DNA of 64,000 nt from Cheiracanthium punctorium (GCA_038373885.1 JAWZYV010013174.1:744001-808000), one strand, 5' to 3'; numbered from the stretch's first letter, positions 11,647 to 24,335 are shown. Numbers and translations: made by a program. The notes: generated from the sequence alone by a model not told the origin.

Positions 11647-11814
11647 AATTAGTTCGCCACCTGATGTTGAAATGTGGAATTTTTTCTTTTCACTAAAACA
11701 AACTTCCACGTTTTCATTTAGTAGACTCAAAATCTGACAATTTCATGATGACCGATTTTAGCTGTAGAAGGACTTTTTAATATAAACTGTGCATACATTA
11801 ATGTTCTTTTTTTT

Positions 11815-12185
11815 TCTACCAGATGACCGGTTCAGCGGCCTACTCTAGGCTTGACCACTGCGAGGCCCTCAGTCATTGTTGGTCATTTTGGGACGCCTAC
11901 TAAGTAGACCAACGTTTCCCCCTATGAATGATCTCCTACTTTTGAACCAATTCAAGATAGAGACCTAGAGTATGGACTGGCGCCTCCAGAGGTATCGCTT
12001 GAACGTGAAGGACATTGAAGCCACTCCAGACTTTACGTGCGCCAGATCCCTTTAGCTTACACGGTTCCCCAGAAGTCCAGTCGAGAGAGGTTTTTACCCT
12101 CCCAAGCACTGGTCAATCTGATGCTGCTTTACTTTTCATTTTCTTATAGGAACGGAGCTTAGTGACTAAGCCACTGCGGGACATA
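11815..12185. repeat. unassigned GC-richer block, possibly SINE-like
   Basis: Stands out from the AT-rich flanks. On the minus strand, near 12170, it reads CAGTGGCTTAGTCACTAAGC, which resembles a tRNA A box. A TTCAAGCGATACC motif further along is only loosely like a B box and is too far away for a normal tRNA-like promoter. I see no target duplication. It may be an old tRNA-derived repeat or another TE fragment. Confidence 0.3.
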
Positions 12186-12234
12186 TTTATTCAAGCTTTT
12201 ATTTTTATTAAGAAATCATGCAAATTTCGAACAG

Positions 12235-12236
<2 letters not shown>

Positions 12237-12269
<33 letters not shown>
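12237..12269. repeat. poly-T tract
   Basis: About 32 consecutive T residues after GGG, possibly the tail of an old minus-strand retroelement insertion, although no body was recognised. Confidence 0.8.
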
Positions 12270-12272
<3 letters not shown>

Positions 12273-13382
12273 ACCCAACTATGCTAGGGATTTGGCGACG
12301 GCAATGCATCACCAAATTTGACGCTGAAAAGGCATTTGCGTTGGAAAGTGTTTTCTAATCGATGCGTTTCTCAAAGTTTGTCTTTCTTTTTTCACAGTCG
12401 GCAGACTCTTAGATTCCGTATCAAAGGCTCCGTACCAAAGGAACGTTTTTAAGAAAACATACAAGATTTTATACTTAGATCAGTATTTGGATAAAAGCTC
12501 TGACAATGTGTGTGTGTGTGTGTTATTTGCAAATTAAGCATTAAAATGAAATACTAAAAAAGAAACTGGTGTTTAAAATATGAAATAATTAAAACTTCGT
12601 AAAACAACACAAATAAAAGGTACGTGTGTGTGTATTATTTTACAAGTACTTTTTAATGAGTCCCTTTCATGTGTGTCATTTTACAAAGTTTTGATTATTT
12701 CAAATTAACCACTAGTCCAATCTCTACACTGTTATGAATGGAAGACAGAAAACCATGTAAGTACATCTCCTTGCACGCGGATGTGTTTATAAGTATATCT
12801 GCACAGATGACTCAGCCTTCATTGTTTCAATGATCTGTAGTTAGGGAAAAGACAATTCGATGATATCGATCACAATCAATCAATGGTACGTACAACTGGT
12901 CGAGTGGTGAAAATAAGAAATTGTGACTGATCGAACAAAGGAGTTGTTGCGCAAATCCTCTTTGTATGTACATGCACACAAAGCACACATGCACTTTTTA
13001 TTTGTGTTAAGAGCATTGCTTAATAAATTTGAAGACTAAAACATGTAATTTACTCGTTTTTTATGAAAGTTGTTTGCTCTTTTTGACCTAACACTACTCA
13101 TACATTGAAATAATGATAATAAGACAGCGTTACTTTTACATGCAAGTTGTAATGTAGCTACTAATAATTGCGGCACATCGTGCGAGTAAAAGTAATTCGA
13201 TATTTTTTTTCAGTAAATAGCCGTTAAAATAAACTGTAATTAAGTTTTTCATTATAAACCCCTATATTTGAAACATTTTTCCGATTTTAAAAAGCAAATG
13301 TCTAATTTATTTCAGATGTTTTAGATTTAAGCATACTTTTTTAAAATTAAATTGTTTAAATATGCAAGCATTTCATGAAAGA

Positions 13383-13426
13383 ATACCATGAACATTTATA
13401 TTCCTTTATATAAATGTTCATGGTAT
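13383..13426. repeat. perfect 19-bp inverted repeat (hairpin)
   Basis: Arms ATACCATGAACATTTATAT and ATATAAATGTTCATGGTAT are separated by the six bases TCCTTT. No promoter or TE context is evident. Confidence 0.95.
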
Positions 13427-13514
13427 AAGTAAAAAATATAAATAAATTTATTTTTTTTTTTTTCAGTCATAGTTTAGGCACATGTCTCGTTGAAATATGA
13501 ATAATGTGATTTAT

Positions 13515-13543
13515 TTTCACATTGTGAATTTCACAATGTGAAA
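13515..13543. repeat. perfect 14-bp inverted repeat with a 1-nt centre
   Basis: TTTCACATTGTGAA, then T, then TTCACAATGTGAAA. A near-perfect palindrome 90 bp from the preceding hairpin. Confidence 0.95.
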
Positions 13544-15912
13544 CATTTTATTTTTGTGAAGCTTTCAGTCTGTTAATTTATTATTCAGCTTAATGTTATG
13601 ATACATTCATTTAAAGGTTAGGTATTAAAGGTTAGGTTAGGCATTTAAAGGTTTGAGAGTTTGTAAAAATTTTTGTTTCAATTAGAAACTACAACTAAGA
13701 AGCAATAATTTCTTTTGAAAACATATCCTCCCATAACACAAAATATGAATGACAGTTTATTTTCTTCATGTCATAGCGTTGTTTATTTTACCCCATAGAA
13801 ATTTTAATACATAATAACTGACGTTTTTCAAAGTTTTGGACTCATGTAATCGAAATATTTATCTTTAATGAGAGTTAAGAACCATACAAATTTAAAAAAT
13901 GTTTGAAGCAGCATTTGACAGAAAAACTTACTAATATTAGTATGACATTTAGATTTCAAATAATAAGTTATGTTAAACATTTTTTAAATTTACATATTCA
14001 GAAACATTAATTAAAATCGTTTTAAAATTATTTTTCTTAAAGCTTTCGTTTACGATTTGAAGTATGTTTTAAATATTAATGTGTGAAAAATATTGGCCAA
14101 TCAAACTGCAATTAAAGTTTTAGAAATATGTTGATTATAAGTTTTATTTTAAAACAAAATTAACGGTTTTACAGTTATATTCGTTTAATTTTCATTAAAA
14201 TATTACTTTACATGATAATTATGCTTATAAATAAGTTTATATGTATTCTATAATCTATAATATGTAGAATTTAAGCATTTTATTCACCTGAATTTCCTGA
14301 ATACATAGAGAGAGCATTTAATTACTTTTTGTCAACTATAGAAAGTGCTTAAATAAATATTGTCAGTCATTAAAATCTTAACCTATTCCAGAATCCACGA
14401 GCACTAGAAATTGTTTTTTTTTAAATTAAAATGTTATTAAGTTTCAGAAAATGTGAAATCTAGTGCACAGTCAGTAATTCTTAGAATAAATCTCATATTC
14501 ATTTTAACGCAACTGAATCACTGTGAAAGAATTTCCAATTTTTGATGAAATATAGAATACTACTACTTATGTAGTTTTGATATTCAAGAATTAAAAAGAT
14601 AAGTCCCCACACGCTTCCACGACGTTTTTACAGTGGTTATTAGTCTTGCTCGTACGACCTACCTCACTTCTGTGTTCTACTGAAACAGAAAATTGAAGAA
14701 AATCGATCAATCAGTAAGTTTTCTGTATACTCTGAAGCAGTATCTGAATCGGATAGTTGACTAAGGGAATGAATGCTCTCGGAAACATAGATATGTTTGT
14801 GTTGAAAGAGAACGAAAGAAATAAATGCAAAGTTTTTGTTTTCAAATTTTACATGAAAGTTCAAAAGTGTTTATAACTCTGGTTCGAATGCCTGCCCGTT
14901 CTTCCGTTAAGGGTGTTAGTTTTCAAAAGCGATGGGCTTTTTGACTTTTTGGCTTTTTGACTAACTTTTGAACAGCTTTAAAAACAAACTATTGGTGTTA
15001 AACACATAAAAATTAATAATGATTCTTCTTTAACTGCACTATAAACTAATATTAACAATTAACCTATAGGTATCATGCAACTTTCAGAAAAAATTTCATA
15101 AGCACAAACATCGCCTTCAAGAAACGGGCTGAAGTTTTACCTATTTGAGCAATTTTTTGCAAAATTCCGTGTGTTTAGTATTTTGTCCTGAGAGTTTGTT
15201 GATTTCTACAAGTATATTGTTTGTAATAATTAACAGTAAAACTTTTAAAGAGACTAAGTAAATTTTTCTAGTCTCTAGCGTTGTTGAATTTTTTAAAAAG
15301 CTGTTCAAAAATTGCATGATTTTTTAAAATAACAACCTTAACCTTAATAATGCTGTAAATACGAATGAATTGGAGCGAAACTTATGATATTATTGAAATT
15401 GACCTGCCGAATGTTTTCAGATGCATGTGGTGTGAGACATTTTGTACTAATAATCCCATTGCATTATGGTCTGCGAAGAGTAACTGTATGTGGGTGTGAT
15501 ACCCTTGATAGTACTTTTGCATGAGCTCACAAAATAATTCAATTCAATAACGTTTATGGATAGTATGGGTTTTCACAATATTTTCATATATTAACTCCAT
15601 TTCAGATAGAACATAATTTGTTTATTTATAGAAAATTTCTGCTAATGGTTGTTATTTGACAGAAATATTTTTTTTAATTTCGTCTTAACTTCACTCTGAC
15701 AGTTTCATGTCTTCTGTTAATAAAAAAGTACATTGAATAATTTCTTTATCTGCGAAACAGGAAATTTTATAATTGAGTTAGTGCATTGCAATATTTGAAT
15801 AGAAATGGAATTTTTAATTTTTTGTGTACTTTCCTTGAAAGGAAAATTTTTCGATGAAATGGAGAAGTCCGATTTAAAAATATGTAAAGTTACTTTTATA
15901 ATGCCAATGATA

Positions 15913-16306
15913 TATATACGGGATGCTCCGAAAATGTCTGGCTGTATTGGAAAGGGGAAGCAGAAGCGACCAAAGAGGATTCAGAATCACGCAGTCGTCC
16001 TTGCGTATCTATTACATTCATAATTTTGGAACAATAATGAAATTCCCGACCATGATTCGTCAAAAACCAATGGATTTTCACAGGAAGCAATTGACTACAA
16101 GTGATTATTAACAGGATTGATTACTATAGTAGGGATTATACATTGATTACAAGATTAATTGTTAAAGTGATTATTTGAGTGATTATTAACCAGTAAGCGG
16201 ATGCAACGTTTTTGACCCCACATTGCTATGTGATTACGATATGTCTTGGTCCCTTCTACCTCTTTTTCAAATATTGTCAGATATTTTCAGAATAACCTTA
16301 TAAATA
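15913..16306. mobile_element. TA-flanked foldback MITE, family A, copy 2 (diverged)
   Basis: The left end TATACGGGATGCTCCGAAAA is followed by GACCAAAGAGGATTCAGAAT. The right half contains GACCCCACATTGCTATGTGA and, inverted, TTGGTCCCTTCTACCTCTTT. These blocks match copies at 8937-9363 and 62391-62813. The centre contains short GATTATTAAC repeats. The small open frames are chance. Confidence 0.55.
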
Positions 16307-16327
16307 TACATATGTGTGTGTGTATAT

Positions 16328-17076
16328 ACAGGGTTGTCATTAAAACATTCACATACATTCACAAAACATTCGCATTTCACATACTGTTCTTCAGACATTC
16401 AGAGGTATGCACTAGAGATTGGGATTGTTTGGAGGGCACTAGAGCTTTCACAGTTACGGTGACAGTGAAACAGTTTCTAAAGTTTCCAACGACAATACTC
16501 ACATTTTTCTGCGTAAGTTCAGCGCATTGAAAACACACATAAATGGCGTTGGATCGATACACATATAACGAAAATTGGCGTGACAAAACATATGCAAAGA
16601 AAAGCACTGTAGAGAACTCAAGTGACCACAGAGAGAAAGTGCATTGACAATATTTGCAATAATTCACTGGGATAGACAGTAGATATGTTAAACTAACAGT
16701 AGGACACTTGAAATCTCTTAATTCCAATAAAAGCAATTTCCATTTCCACCCGTGAGCTGTCAGTAGTTCGTTACAATGCTTTTCTTTGCAAATATTTTGA
16801 CAGCGCCATTTTTCAAATTTGTCATACGTGTATCGTTCCAACGTAATTTATGATTTTTTAAATGGGCTGATCAACTTTCGCAGGAAAGAAGTGGGTGCTG
16901 CTATTGGAAAATTTAGAATTTTTTTCACTGTAACCGTATCCGTGAAAACTCTATTGCTTTAAGCAACAACAATCTTATACCCTTGAATAACAATATATGA
17001 AATTTTGTCTCGATTTGCTGACCGGAACGGCCGCTAGAGGTTGATACATCGGGGAAGTTCTTTTATGCCACCCTGT
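16328..17076. mobile_element. possible TA-flanked element with ACAGGG ends
   Basis: The left end ACAGGGTTGTCATTAAAAC and the right end, in reverse complement ACAGGGTGGCATAAAAGAA, form imperfect inverted repeats flanked by TATA on both sides. The interior has a 154-codon minus-strand frame (16377-16841) without recognisable motifs. TTTCACAGTTACGGTGACAG near 16448 is loosely repeated, inverted, near 16930. Non-autonomous; the superfamily is uncertain. Confidence 0.4.
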
Positions 17077-17389
17077 ATATGCATATTATTTTGCTTTCGG
17101 TATAAATAAGAATTTGTTTTGGGGAAAAAGTAAGTTTAGTTTTTATTTCCACTAAAACCAAATTTTTCGCCCATACTCGCATTAACAGCTGATAATGTTC
17201 CTTGAACATTTCCACACGAACCTGTTCAAGTGATTCTGCTCTAGTCAAAATTAAACCTGTCTACGCAACGAAGCGACGGCATTATCCATATTTACGCTTG
17301 AAACAAAACGATTTTAAAGCGACATTTTCTCCATCTGATAAGCAGCAGTCCCAGATAATGGTCCTGGAAAGGAACAAGAAGAGGAAGCC

Positions 17390-17555
17390 CCACCCTATTC
17401 CATGGATTTCGAAAGACGGAGTGATTAGTTTCCGAGGTGTAAGCCCCGCTCCGGTTCGAAGGTCTATTGTTCGACGCAGAGAGAGAGAATCTATGGAAAT
17501 CTATCAATCAGTAATCTGTACAGATGGTCTCGTAACCTAAATTAGAAAATGCTAG
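17390..17555 (+). repeat. dispersed repeat or exon-like block, copy 1
   Basis: Shares an ordered series of motifs with 32998-33165 in the same orientation: CCCCACCC, TGGATTT, ATTAGTTT, CATTGTT-like, ATCAATCAGT, CAGATGGTC and CTAAATTAG. Overall similarity is perhaps two-thirds. An open frame (17202-17540) runs through this copy and reads KPHPIPWISKDG...EIYQSVICTDG. The other copy can be read similarly (RPHPLRW...EIDQSVVRPDG) before a stop at the same place. That allows a pair of decayed paralogous coding segments, but a noncoding dispersed repeat is equally possible. Confidence 0.45.
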
Positions 17556-17819
17556 TGGTTGAAGGAGACTGCGTGTAGGAGTCTATATTTGAAGATTGGT
17601 GTATTTGTTCTTGGCATTTTTTTTCCAGACCAGTTTAGGAGTTCTCCAAATCTTTTTTCTTACTTAAAACATTTCGTATCATACAATTGCAACGATATCT
17701 ATTTAAACAAAAGACGTTCTTTATCGAAGAATTACATAAAATTGTGATTTGTCAAGCATATTGGAAACCAGTGCAATCGGCAAATCGTAAAAAAAAAAAA
17801 AGGAAAAACATGTATATTC

Positions 17820-19420
17820 GTTTTCTACGTAAGACATGCTTTTTTTGTTCACACTTCATGTACAAACGACTAAAGCAAATAAAATGAAATTTGTGGACAT
17901 GATAGATGATCACTCAACTTAAATTGCAGTTGAAGTTTCTCAAACATTTTATTATATTTTGAGGTTTCGCAAAAATTGATTCAAAGTGCTTACATTTTTT
18001 TCGCGCATCATGTACAACAAATATAGCAAATGAAATGAAAATTAGTGGCGTGATATTCGGTCATTTAACTCAAACTACAGGCGTCTGTTTTGTTTTTTTT
18101 TTTTTGTTACATTTTGAGATTTTGCGAAAATGTATTGAAAACGCATAATTTTTTTTTTCGTGCACTATGTAAGAACGACTAAAGCAAATGAAAGAGAAAT
18201 TAGTGACATGATAGACAGTCCTATCAGATTAAACTATATGTGTTGAGTTTACAAAAAAAAATTGGTTAGATTTTGAGAATTTTTTTCAGAAAATGCGCAA
18301 ATTTTTGTTGACGAATCACGCAATAACAACTTCAGTGAATAAAATTAAATTTAATGACATGACAGGTGGTTATTCAGCTTAACCCTTTGAGCGTATTGGA
18401 AATGCGGAAAAAAAGGTGTAGAATTGCTTTCACGGTCTGATTTTCTTTACAACTTTAAGATTATGAAAACGAAATAAATTTTTGTAGGAATATTTGTAAT
18501 TAGAAAAAATAGCCAATAATATTACTGCAAACTGTATCATTAAAACATATTTTGTGATACCTATGCGTTTTAAATAATATAAATTGCTGGTGAATTGCAG
18601 TGAAAAATGGAGTTAAATGAACGTGAGTTTAAGTCACAGCCGCTTGGAGGATTAATCTATATTCATCGAAGTCCAAAATTTTGATTAGATTTTGAGATTT
18701 TGCAAAAAAATCTTCAAAATATGTAAATTTTTGTTCATACATGACTTAATAATGTCTGAAGAGAATGAGATATAATTTGGTAACGTAATAAGTGGTCATT
18801 CAACTTAAACTATAAGCGTCTACATTTATGAAATTTAGAATAATTTTGAGATTTTGCAAAAATGTATTCAAAATGCAAAAATTTTTATTGTGCATCAACC
18901 ACTGAAGTGAATGAACCAATATTTACCATCATTATCACTGATATTAACCTAAACTATAGGCGTCAAAATAACTTATAGATTCAATTTTTTGAAAACTGCG
19001 TCATTCTGCTGCTAGAAAATGACAATGAAATAGAATGTAATTTGGAAGTATGTTATATGGAAAGTATACTTTATAGATGAGAACACTGTTTTAAATATTT
19101 CATACAGATTGTTTTGGAAAATCGTGTAACTTATTGTTTGTATTCGCATTCCTCAACAATGATGTAAGAGAATACAATGAAATTTAGTACAAGATCAACA
19201 TAAACTAAAACAGAAAATATAGATTTTTTTTAAATTTAAATAAATTTCAAAGTTTGGCAAAAAATGCACTATTTTTTCTCATTTTGAGAGGTGATCACTT
19301 TAAGGCGTCTTTGAGGTAACGTATTAGTTGGCTATTCAACTAAAATTAATTTCGTCGATTTTTATGTTTATTTAAATTTTTAGATTTTATTTAATTTGTG
19401 CAAAATTTTCTAGTGCCATA
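17820..19420 (-). repeat. diverged ~165-bp tandem array, locus 1
   Basis: Successive units share CATGTACAACGACTAAAGCAAATGAAATGAAA-type text, a TGACATGATAGNTGGTCATTCA block, AACTTAAACTATAGGCGTC and TTTTGAGATTTTGCAAAAAT, in that order. The period is about 160-170 bp with much drift. The same unit occurs reverse-complemented at 47430-48720 and 54440-54780. A TTAA-flanked MITE (18383-18651) has inserted at the TTAA of the AACTTAAAC motif. No coding. Function unknown; it looks like a dispersed satellite-type element. Confidence 0.8.
18383..18651. mobile_element. piggyBac-type MITE within the tandem array
   Basis: A 269-bp element with ends CCCTTTGAGCG and, inverted, TCCTCCAAGCG. It is flanked by TTAA at 18379-18382 and 18652-18655. 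The flanking sequence on both sides is the ~165-bp repeat, so the insertion split one unit. The ends resemble those of the 5793-6259 element, but the interior is different. Confidence 0.7.
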
Positions 19421-20558
19421 ATATTAAAATATTTACAATTAGTCTAAAAAAATACTTACAGGTAAAAAATGAATTCTTGACTTCAGAAGTTCCTTCCCCT
19501 ATAATAAATTATTAATTTTAAAAATAAAATGCTTTCTTTATTCAATTCCACTCATCACTTTCTCCTGTAATATTTTTTCCGAGCATAAAAGTTACAAAAA
19601 GCTCTGCTTTTTATTCTTCTTCCAATATTCTAATTCCTTTGTTTGTACTCTTAGAATGCAATGGAAATTCACGCGCTTTGAAAATCTTCTACCTATTCTA
19701 ACCCGCCAACGACGACTACTTTTGCTAATTCTCAATATTTATTGTAATGTTTCTGTTCTGTTTCTATTTCTTAGTAAATTTCATAGAGCTATTAATATTA
19801 TTTAACATGACTGATACATTTAACTAACTAACTAACATGAACATTTAACTAACTAACATGAACATGATACATTTAACTGAACACACACTGTTGACACTCT
19901 TATACTGTAATTTACCCCAGTATTAGTAATAAATATCGTGTAATATTATATATGAATACTATAAGTACCTTAAATAAAACTACATAGTACACAGAGATGT
20001 GATTGTTTTACTGAAATTTATTTCTAGTTCGTTTTCTTCAATACTAATGACTTTTGTTGTTGATTCCAACTGACGGTTTATATTGAATACTTGTCAATTA
20101 GTCGCCAAAATACGTAAATTGTTTTTCAACGTGATCATCATTAGTAAATGGTCTAAGTTTAAATCTCCTAATCATAAACGGCTTATAGTCATTTTCACAT
20201 AATCCCTGAACTAATGAACATTTGATCAAATGGCTTAGTTAACTTGCATTTAAGGAAAATTTCATTACAACTAATACTGTTGAGTACACACATATTTCAA
20301 ATTTTTGTGAGTTTACCAAATTAAATTTTGATGACAGTTTATTTAACTATGATCTAAATTCTGCATAGAAAACTTATCTCCTTAGAACACCCATAGTTAT
20401 ACTTAAATAAAGGGTGAGAAACTTTAGAAAAAAAAGTGAAATGTAGAATTTAATGATGCGAAGCTTTAAAAATAAATTTATCATTAGCCAGTCAACGTTA
20501 TTAACGGAATGAATACACTGAAAAAGTCATTTTTGAATGCAAATAACTAAAAGGGAAA
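19421..20558. other. AT-rich intergenic sequence
   Basis: Contains short repeats of ACTAACTAACATGAACATTT near 19820-19880. Nothing else is recognised. Confidence 0.5.
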
Positions 20559-20581
20559 TCTTATAAATAAAAATGAAATTC

Positions 20582-20616
20582 TGTTTGTTTGTTTGTTTGT
20601 TTGTTTGTTTGTTTGT
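20582..20616. repeat. (GTTT)n microsatellite
   Basis: Eight tandem GTTT units just inside the left end of the Helitron-like element. Confidence 0.95.
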
Positions 20617-21724
20617 GGATTTGAGTTGTATACAAATCCACAAAAATGGACATATCAGCCTGAAATTTTGCACAGATATGTAAAATAATATAGAATAAAT
20701 CATAGTCCACTTTAAAACTTTGAAAGTCCACCCGTTCCCGGAATTTAAGAGTTTTTTTATGTTCTCCACGCAAAAAGCTTTCCGTAATTGTAACCCCTGT
20801 AGTGAAAAAAGTGTGAAATAAGGATCGTGGTTGCCATGTCTGGCGATTTTGCCGAATAAGATGTTTTAAATTCTCAAAGTAAAAATAAAAGAATAATAAT
20901 GATTTTTTTTTTGTTAGTTTATATTCGTAAGGTTTTTTTTTTTTAAATTATAATATCGTGTGCATGGGAAATCGGAGCAGGAATGAAATGTTTTATACGC
21001 AAAACAATAAGAATTGAAGATTTCCGAGGCTAATAAGTAATTTTTTTTAGTTTGGCGAAAAAATAAAATGGCTCAAATGCCCATTTTGAGAAAGTGAGTT
21101 CTAGCGGTTTGCACAGATTTCGGCTTGGCGCAATTTATTGAGAGCTTAAGGAAATAGATTTTTGAAAACAAGTGTAAAGGTTTTATTAGAATACAGCGTT
21201 AAATGTTAATGATCCGTGAAGAAATAATGCAGTTGTTAAGGGATTTCAAGCGATCTATATCCAGAATTCTCGCCAAATGAGTACATTGATTTAAGTTGGG
21301 GGAATTCCGCCAAATTTCAGAAAATTGAAATCTTCTCATTTACTACATCGGAGTAACGATGAATAAAACACGTTATAGTTGATAATTTTAAAAATTTCGG
21401 CTGTATTAAGGGATTCCACTTTTGAAATAAAGGCTTGCTTTACTTTTTCGCGGTCGAACCATTTCCCATATTGATTGCTGCTAAGTCAATGCTTCGAATG
21501 ATTTCCTGAAAAAACGCTTGCACAATGGCGTATGTTGGCACTTTGGCGAGGCTTAGATTTGAAACTGGATTTTATTTGAGACTGGGATATATAATGACAC
21601 TGGTTATAGATAAAAATGAATGTTGGTATGTGTGTATGAGGTTGAAAAACTCTAGCACCGTTGTACCATGAAATTTGGTTCACCTAAGTCTTTTATCATT
21701 GAAAAGCTTTTTATGCTATCCGTT

Positions 21725-22600
21725 TTCCTCTAACTTGCCACTAGGTGGCGCAGCAGAACGTCGAATTCTATTCCGTTTAGCCGTTTACTATGCGAATATC
21801 GTCCAACCGATTTCGATGAAATTTGGTACACGCGGATATTAGAACACGGAGAATATTTTTCACTATCCATTTTGCTGTAACTTGCCGCTAAATGGCGCTG
21901 CAACGCATCAACTTCTATACCGTTCGACCGACCGGCATAAAATTTCTTATACTTACACATTTCAGCACGAAGAATATATTCTAACTGTGTTCCTTTTGAT
22001 GTTACTCACCACTAGATGGCACTGCAATGCATTATTATTTTAACTCGCCACTAGATGACGCTGCAGCAGGCCAAATTCTTGACCATTCAAACGGTCGCTA
22101 TGAAAATCAGTATACATAGCTATTTGAACAATGAGAATATTTTGGCGTTATCCATTTTGCTATAACTCGCCACTTGACGGCACTGTAGCAAATGATTACT
22201 TTAATTAACAACTAGATCGCGCTGCAGTGCATCACTTCTTGACTGTGCAAATGATCGCTATGAAAATAGGTATACATAGATATTTGAACACGGGGAAGAG
22301 TTTGGCGCTATCCATTTTCTTATATAATTTGCCACTAGATGTGGCGTCAACACATGAACTTCACAGGGCTGTCCAGCCGATCGTCCTGAAATTTCGTATT
22401 CATCGATATCTGAATACGAAGAATATTTCCGCCGTATCCGTTTTGCTAAAACTCGCCACTAGATTGCGCTACGCCGCATGACCTTCTGCACCGTACAAAC
22501 GATTGCCTTGAAATTCGGTATGCATGGTTATTGAACACAATATAAAGCGATATCCATTTTGCTATATCTCTTTATTACAATAAATAGTAATCACCACAAA
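21725..22600 (+). repeat. ~120-bp tandem array inside the Helitron-like element
   Basis: About eight diverged units share TAACTCGCCACTAGATGGCG, CTGCAGTGCATCA and ATGAAATTTGGTATACA, followed by TTGAACACGGAGAATATTT and ATCCATTTTGCTATAAC. Internal minisatellites of this sort are known in some non-autonomous Helitron/Helentron-type elements. The units are noncoding. Confidence 0.8.
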
Positions 22601-22709
22601 TCGTAATATCAAAAGTCCCATTCATTCCCGTGCGAAGAACGGGTACTTCAGCTAGTGATTCTATATACGGGAGGAAAGTTGAGATGAAATGAAATAGTTA
22701 CTGAATTCA

Positions 22710-22757
22710 AATGCGATACTACTAACACTACTACTGCTACTACTACTACTACTACTG

Positions 22758-22796
<39 letters not shown>

Positions 22797-23118
22797 TTAC
22801 TACTACTACTTCTAGTACTACTTCTACTACAACAACTACTACTACAACAACTACTACTAGTTTTACTACAACTACTACTACTACCACTAGTACTACATCT
22901 ACTACTACTTCAACTACTACTACTACTACTACCACAACTACTTCCACTACTTCTAGTACTACTCCTCCTCCTCCTACTGCTACTATTACTACTACTACTA
23001 GTTCTACAACTACTTCTACAACTACTACTAATAATAACTGAGCACGGTTTAATAAGTTACGGGGAGAAAAATTAAAATGAAATCACATAGTTACTAATTC
23101 CATATGCACTACTACTTT

Positions 23119-23162
<44 letters not shown>

Positions 23163-23183
23163 ATAATAATAATAATAATTGAA
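22710..23183. repeat. (TAC)n trinucleotide array, two higher-order units
   Basis: Long (ACT/TAC)n tracts at 22710-23030 and 23105-23160, each preceded by a similar unique segment (ATGAAATNNNATAGTTACT then ATGC) and followed by (TAA)n and GAGCACGGTTT or GAACACGGTTT. The whole segment is therefore an imperfect tandem duplication. The minus-strand poly-valine frame is an artefact. Confidence 0.9.
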
Positions 23184-24335
23184 CACGGTTTCTTAAATAT
23201 GTTTAAATTAAAGAAAATTTAATTCTTAATAAAATATCTTTAACTGATATATACTATTTAAACCTTCTTTCTCAATCAAATAGATTGATACAGTTCTAAA
23301 AATTCATCTCTATTTGACCACTTTCAGGCATTTCTGAGCTACATTACCTCTAAAATCACCTTTTCAGTCACAAGACTACCACTGCCAGATAGAAAAACAT
23401 ATCCCACACTTCTCTCTTAGCTTCTTCATAGTGCACAGTTCTCCCATTGAGGCCAGTATTTCCTCACATTCACTATCTTTAATCTAAAACGGCATGCAGG
23501 TAACAGAATGATTTAGTGTAAATATTTAGGATATGAGTTCAATTAATTTGAAATACTTAGTATTTCCTTCCAAATTCACCTAACAGTTGAAAAATAAATA
23601 TAACACGTTCTTTAGAGCAAAATTTTAATTACCGTAAGGTGAGTAAGTAGTTTTCTGAAAATTATGAAGAGTGCTGTTATTTTATTAAGAATCTAAAAAT
23701 ATTTTTCACATGTATTTGGTCCAGAAATTTATTTACGTTCAGAAAAATACATTTGTTTATGAATAGAACTTTCAGAACTGTACTATTTAATTTACGAGAA
23801 TAAAATAATCATGTATGCAGAAACCATTATTTAAAATATTTCATTTATGTAGGGACGTACATAAAAATCAAAGCACTTAGTTGTAAAATCACTGAAATGT
23901 TTTTTTTTTCATTTATCCAACTTATAAAAGAAATGAATGCAACGATTTTCATCTTCTGATATTTATTTACAGTTCTATTTTAATTAAAATCTGCAGTAAG
24001 AAAGAGAAAATATTTCAGTAGAAGAAAATTGATTTTTAAAAACCGTGTCAAAAATTTTACTCTGATAAAAAAGATACGTTTTGTGAAATGATGAATTTAT
24101 TTTAATTAAGTACAATTTGTTTGTAGTTTTTTACTCTAAAAATATTTAATGTATTTCACTGTAGTACAATATAGGGAATGAAGAATATGCAACGCTAAAG
24201 GCTTGATTATTTTTCATTTGTTTTGCTTCGACTTATATTTGTTATCGTTAAAATACATATAAAAAGTAGAAAAAAAAGTGTGTGCTTGTAATCTTTACGC
24301 GCGATTGAAGTAAAAATTCTTTGACGTTGGATTCA
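23184..24335. other. AT-rich intergenic sequence
   Basis: About 1.15 kb with nothing recognised. Confidence 0.5.

Larger units (their letters stand above)
12270..15910. other. AT-rich intergenic sequence with two perfect hairpins
   Basis: A 3.6-kb stretch with short (GT)n tracts (12508-12523 and near 12623) and hairpins at 13383-13426 and 13515-13543, listed separately. No gene is supported. The 66-codon minus-strand frame at 14664-14864 is Ser-rich and ends next to a pyrimidine tract plus AG, but there is not enough to call an exon. Confidence 0.5.
20559..22656 (+). mobile_element. Helitron-like non-autonomous element(s) with internal minisatellite
   Basis: The right end has a hairpin, CCCGTGCGAAGAACGGGT (22627-22644), followed by CTAGT at 22652-22656. 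This is the usual 3' signature of Helitrons. The left end is TCTTATAAATAAAAATGAAA, starting TC after A at 20558, with (GTTT)n behind it. A second start-like sequence, TTATAGATAAAAATGAATG near 21606, suggests either a nested copy or a composite element. Between 21725 and 22600 is a ~120-bp tandem array, listed separately. The base after CTAGT is G, not the expected T. There is no Rep/helicase frame, so it would be mobilised in trans, if at all. Confidence 0.65.

Noticed and set aside
13610..13650. GGTTAGGTTAGG resembling the arthropod TTAGG telomere repeat
   Set aside because: Only two full units plus scattered partial ones occur, far too few for an interstitial telomeric array.
16377..16841. 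A 154-codon minus-strand frame as a host gene
   Set aside because: No domain or codon pattern is recognisable and it lies inside a putative TA-flanked element.
22648..22947. Poly-valine protein on the minus strand
   Set aside because: It is a direct translation of the (TAC)n microsatellite.
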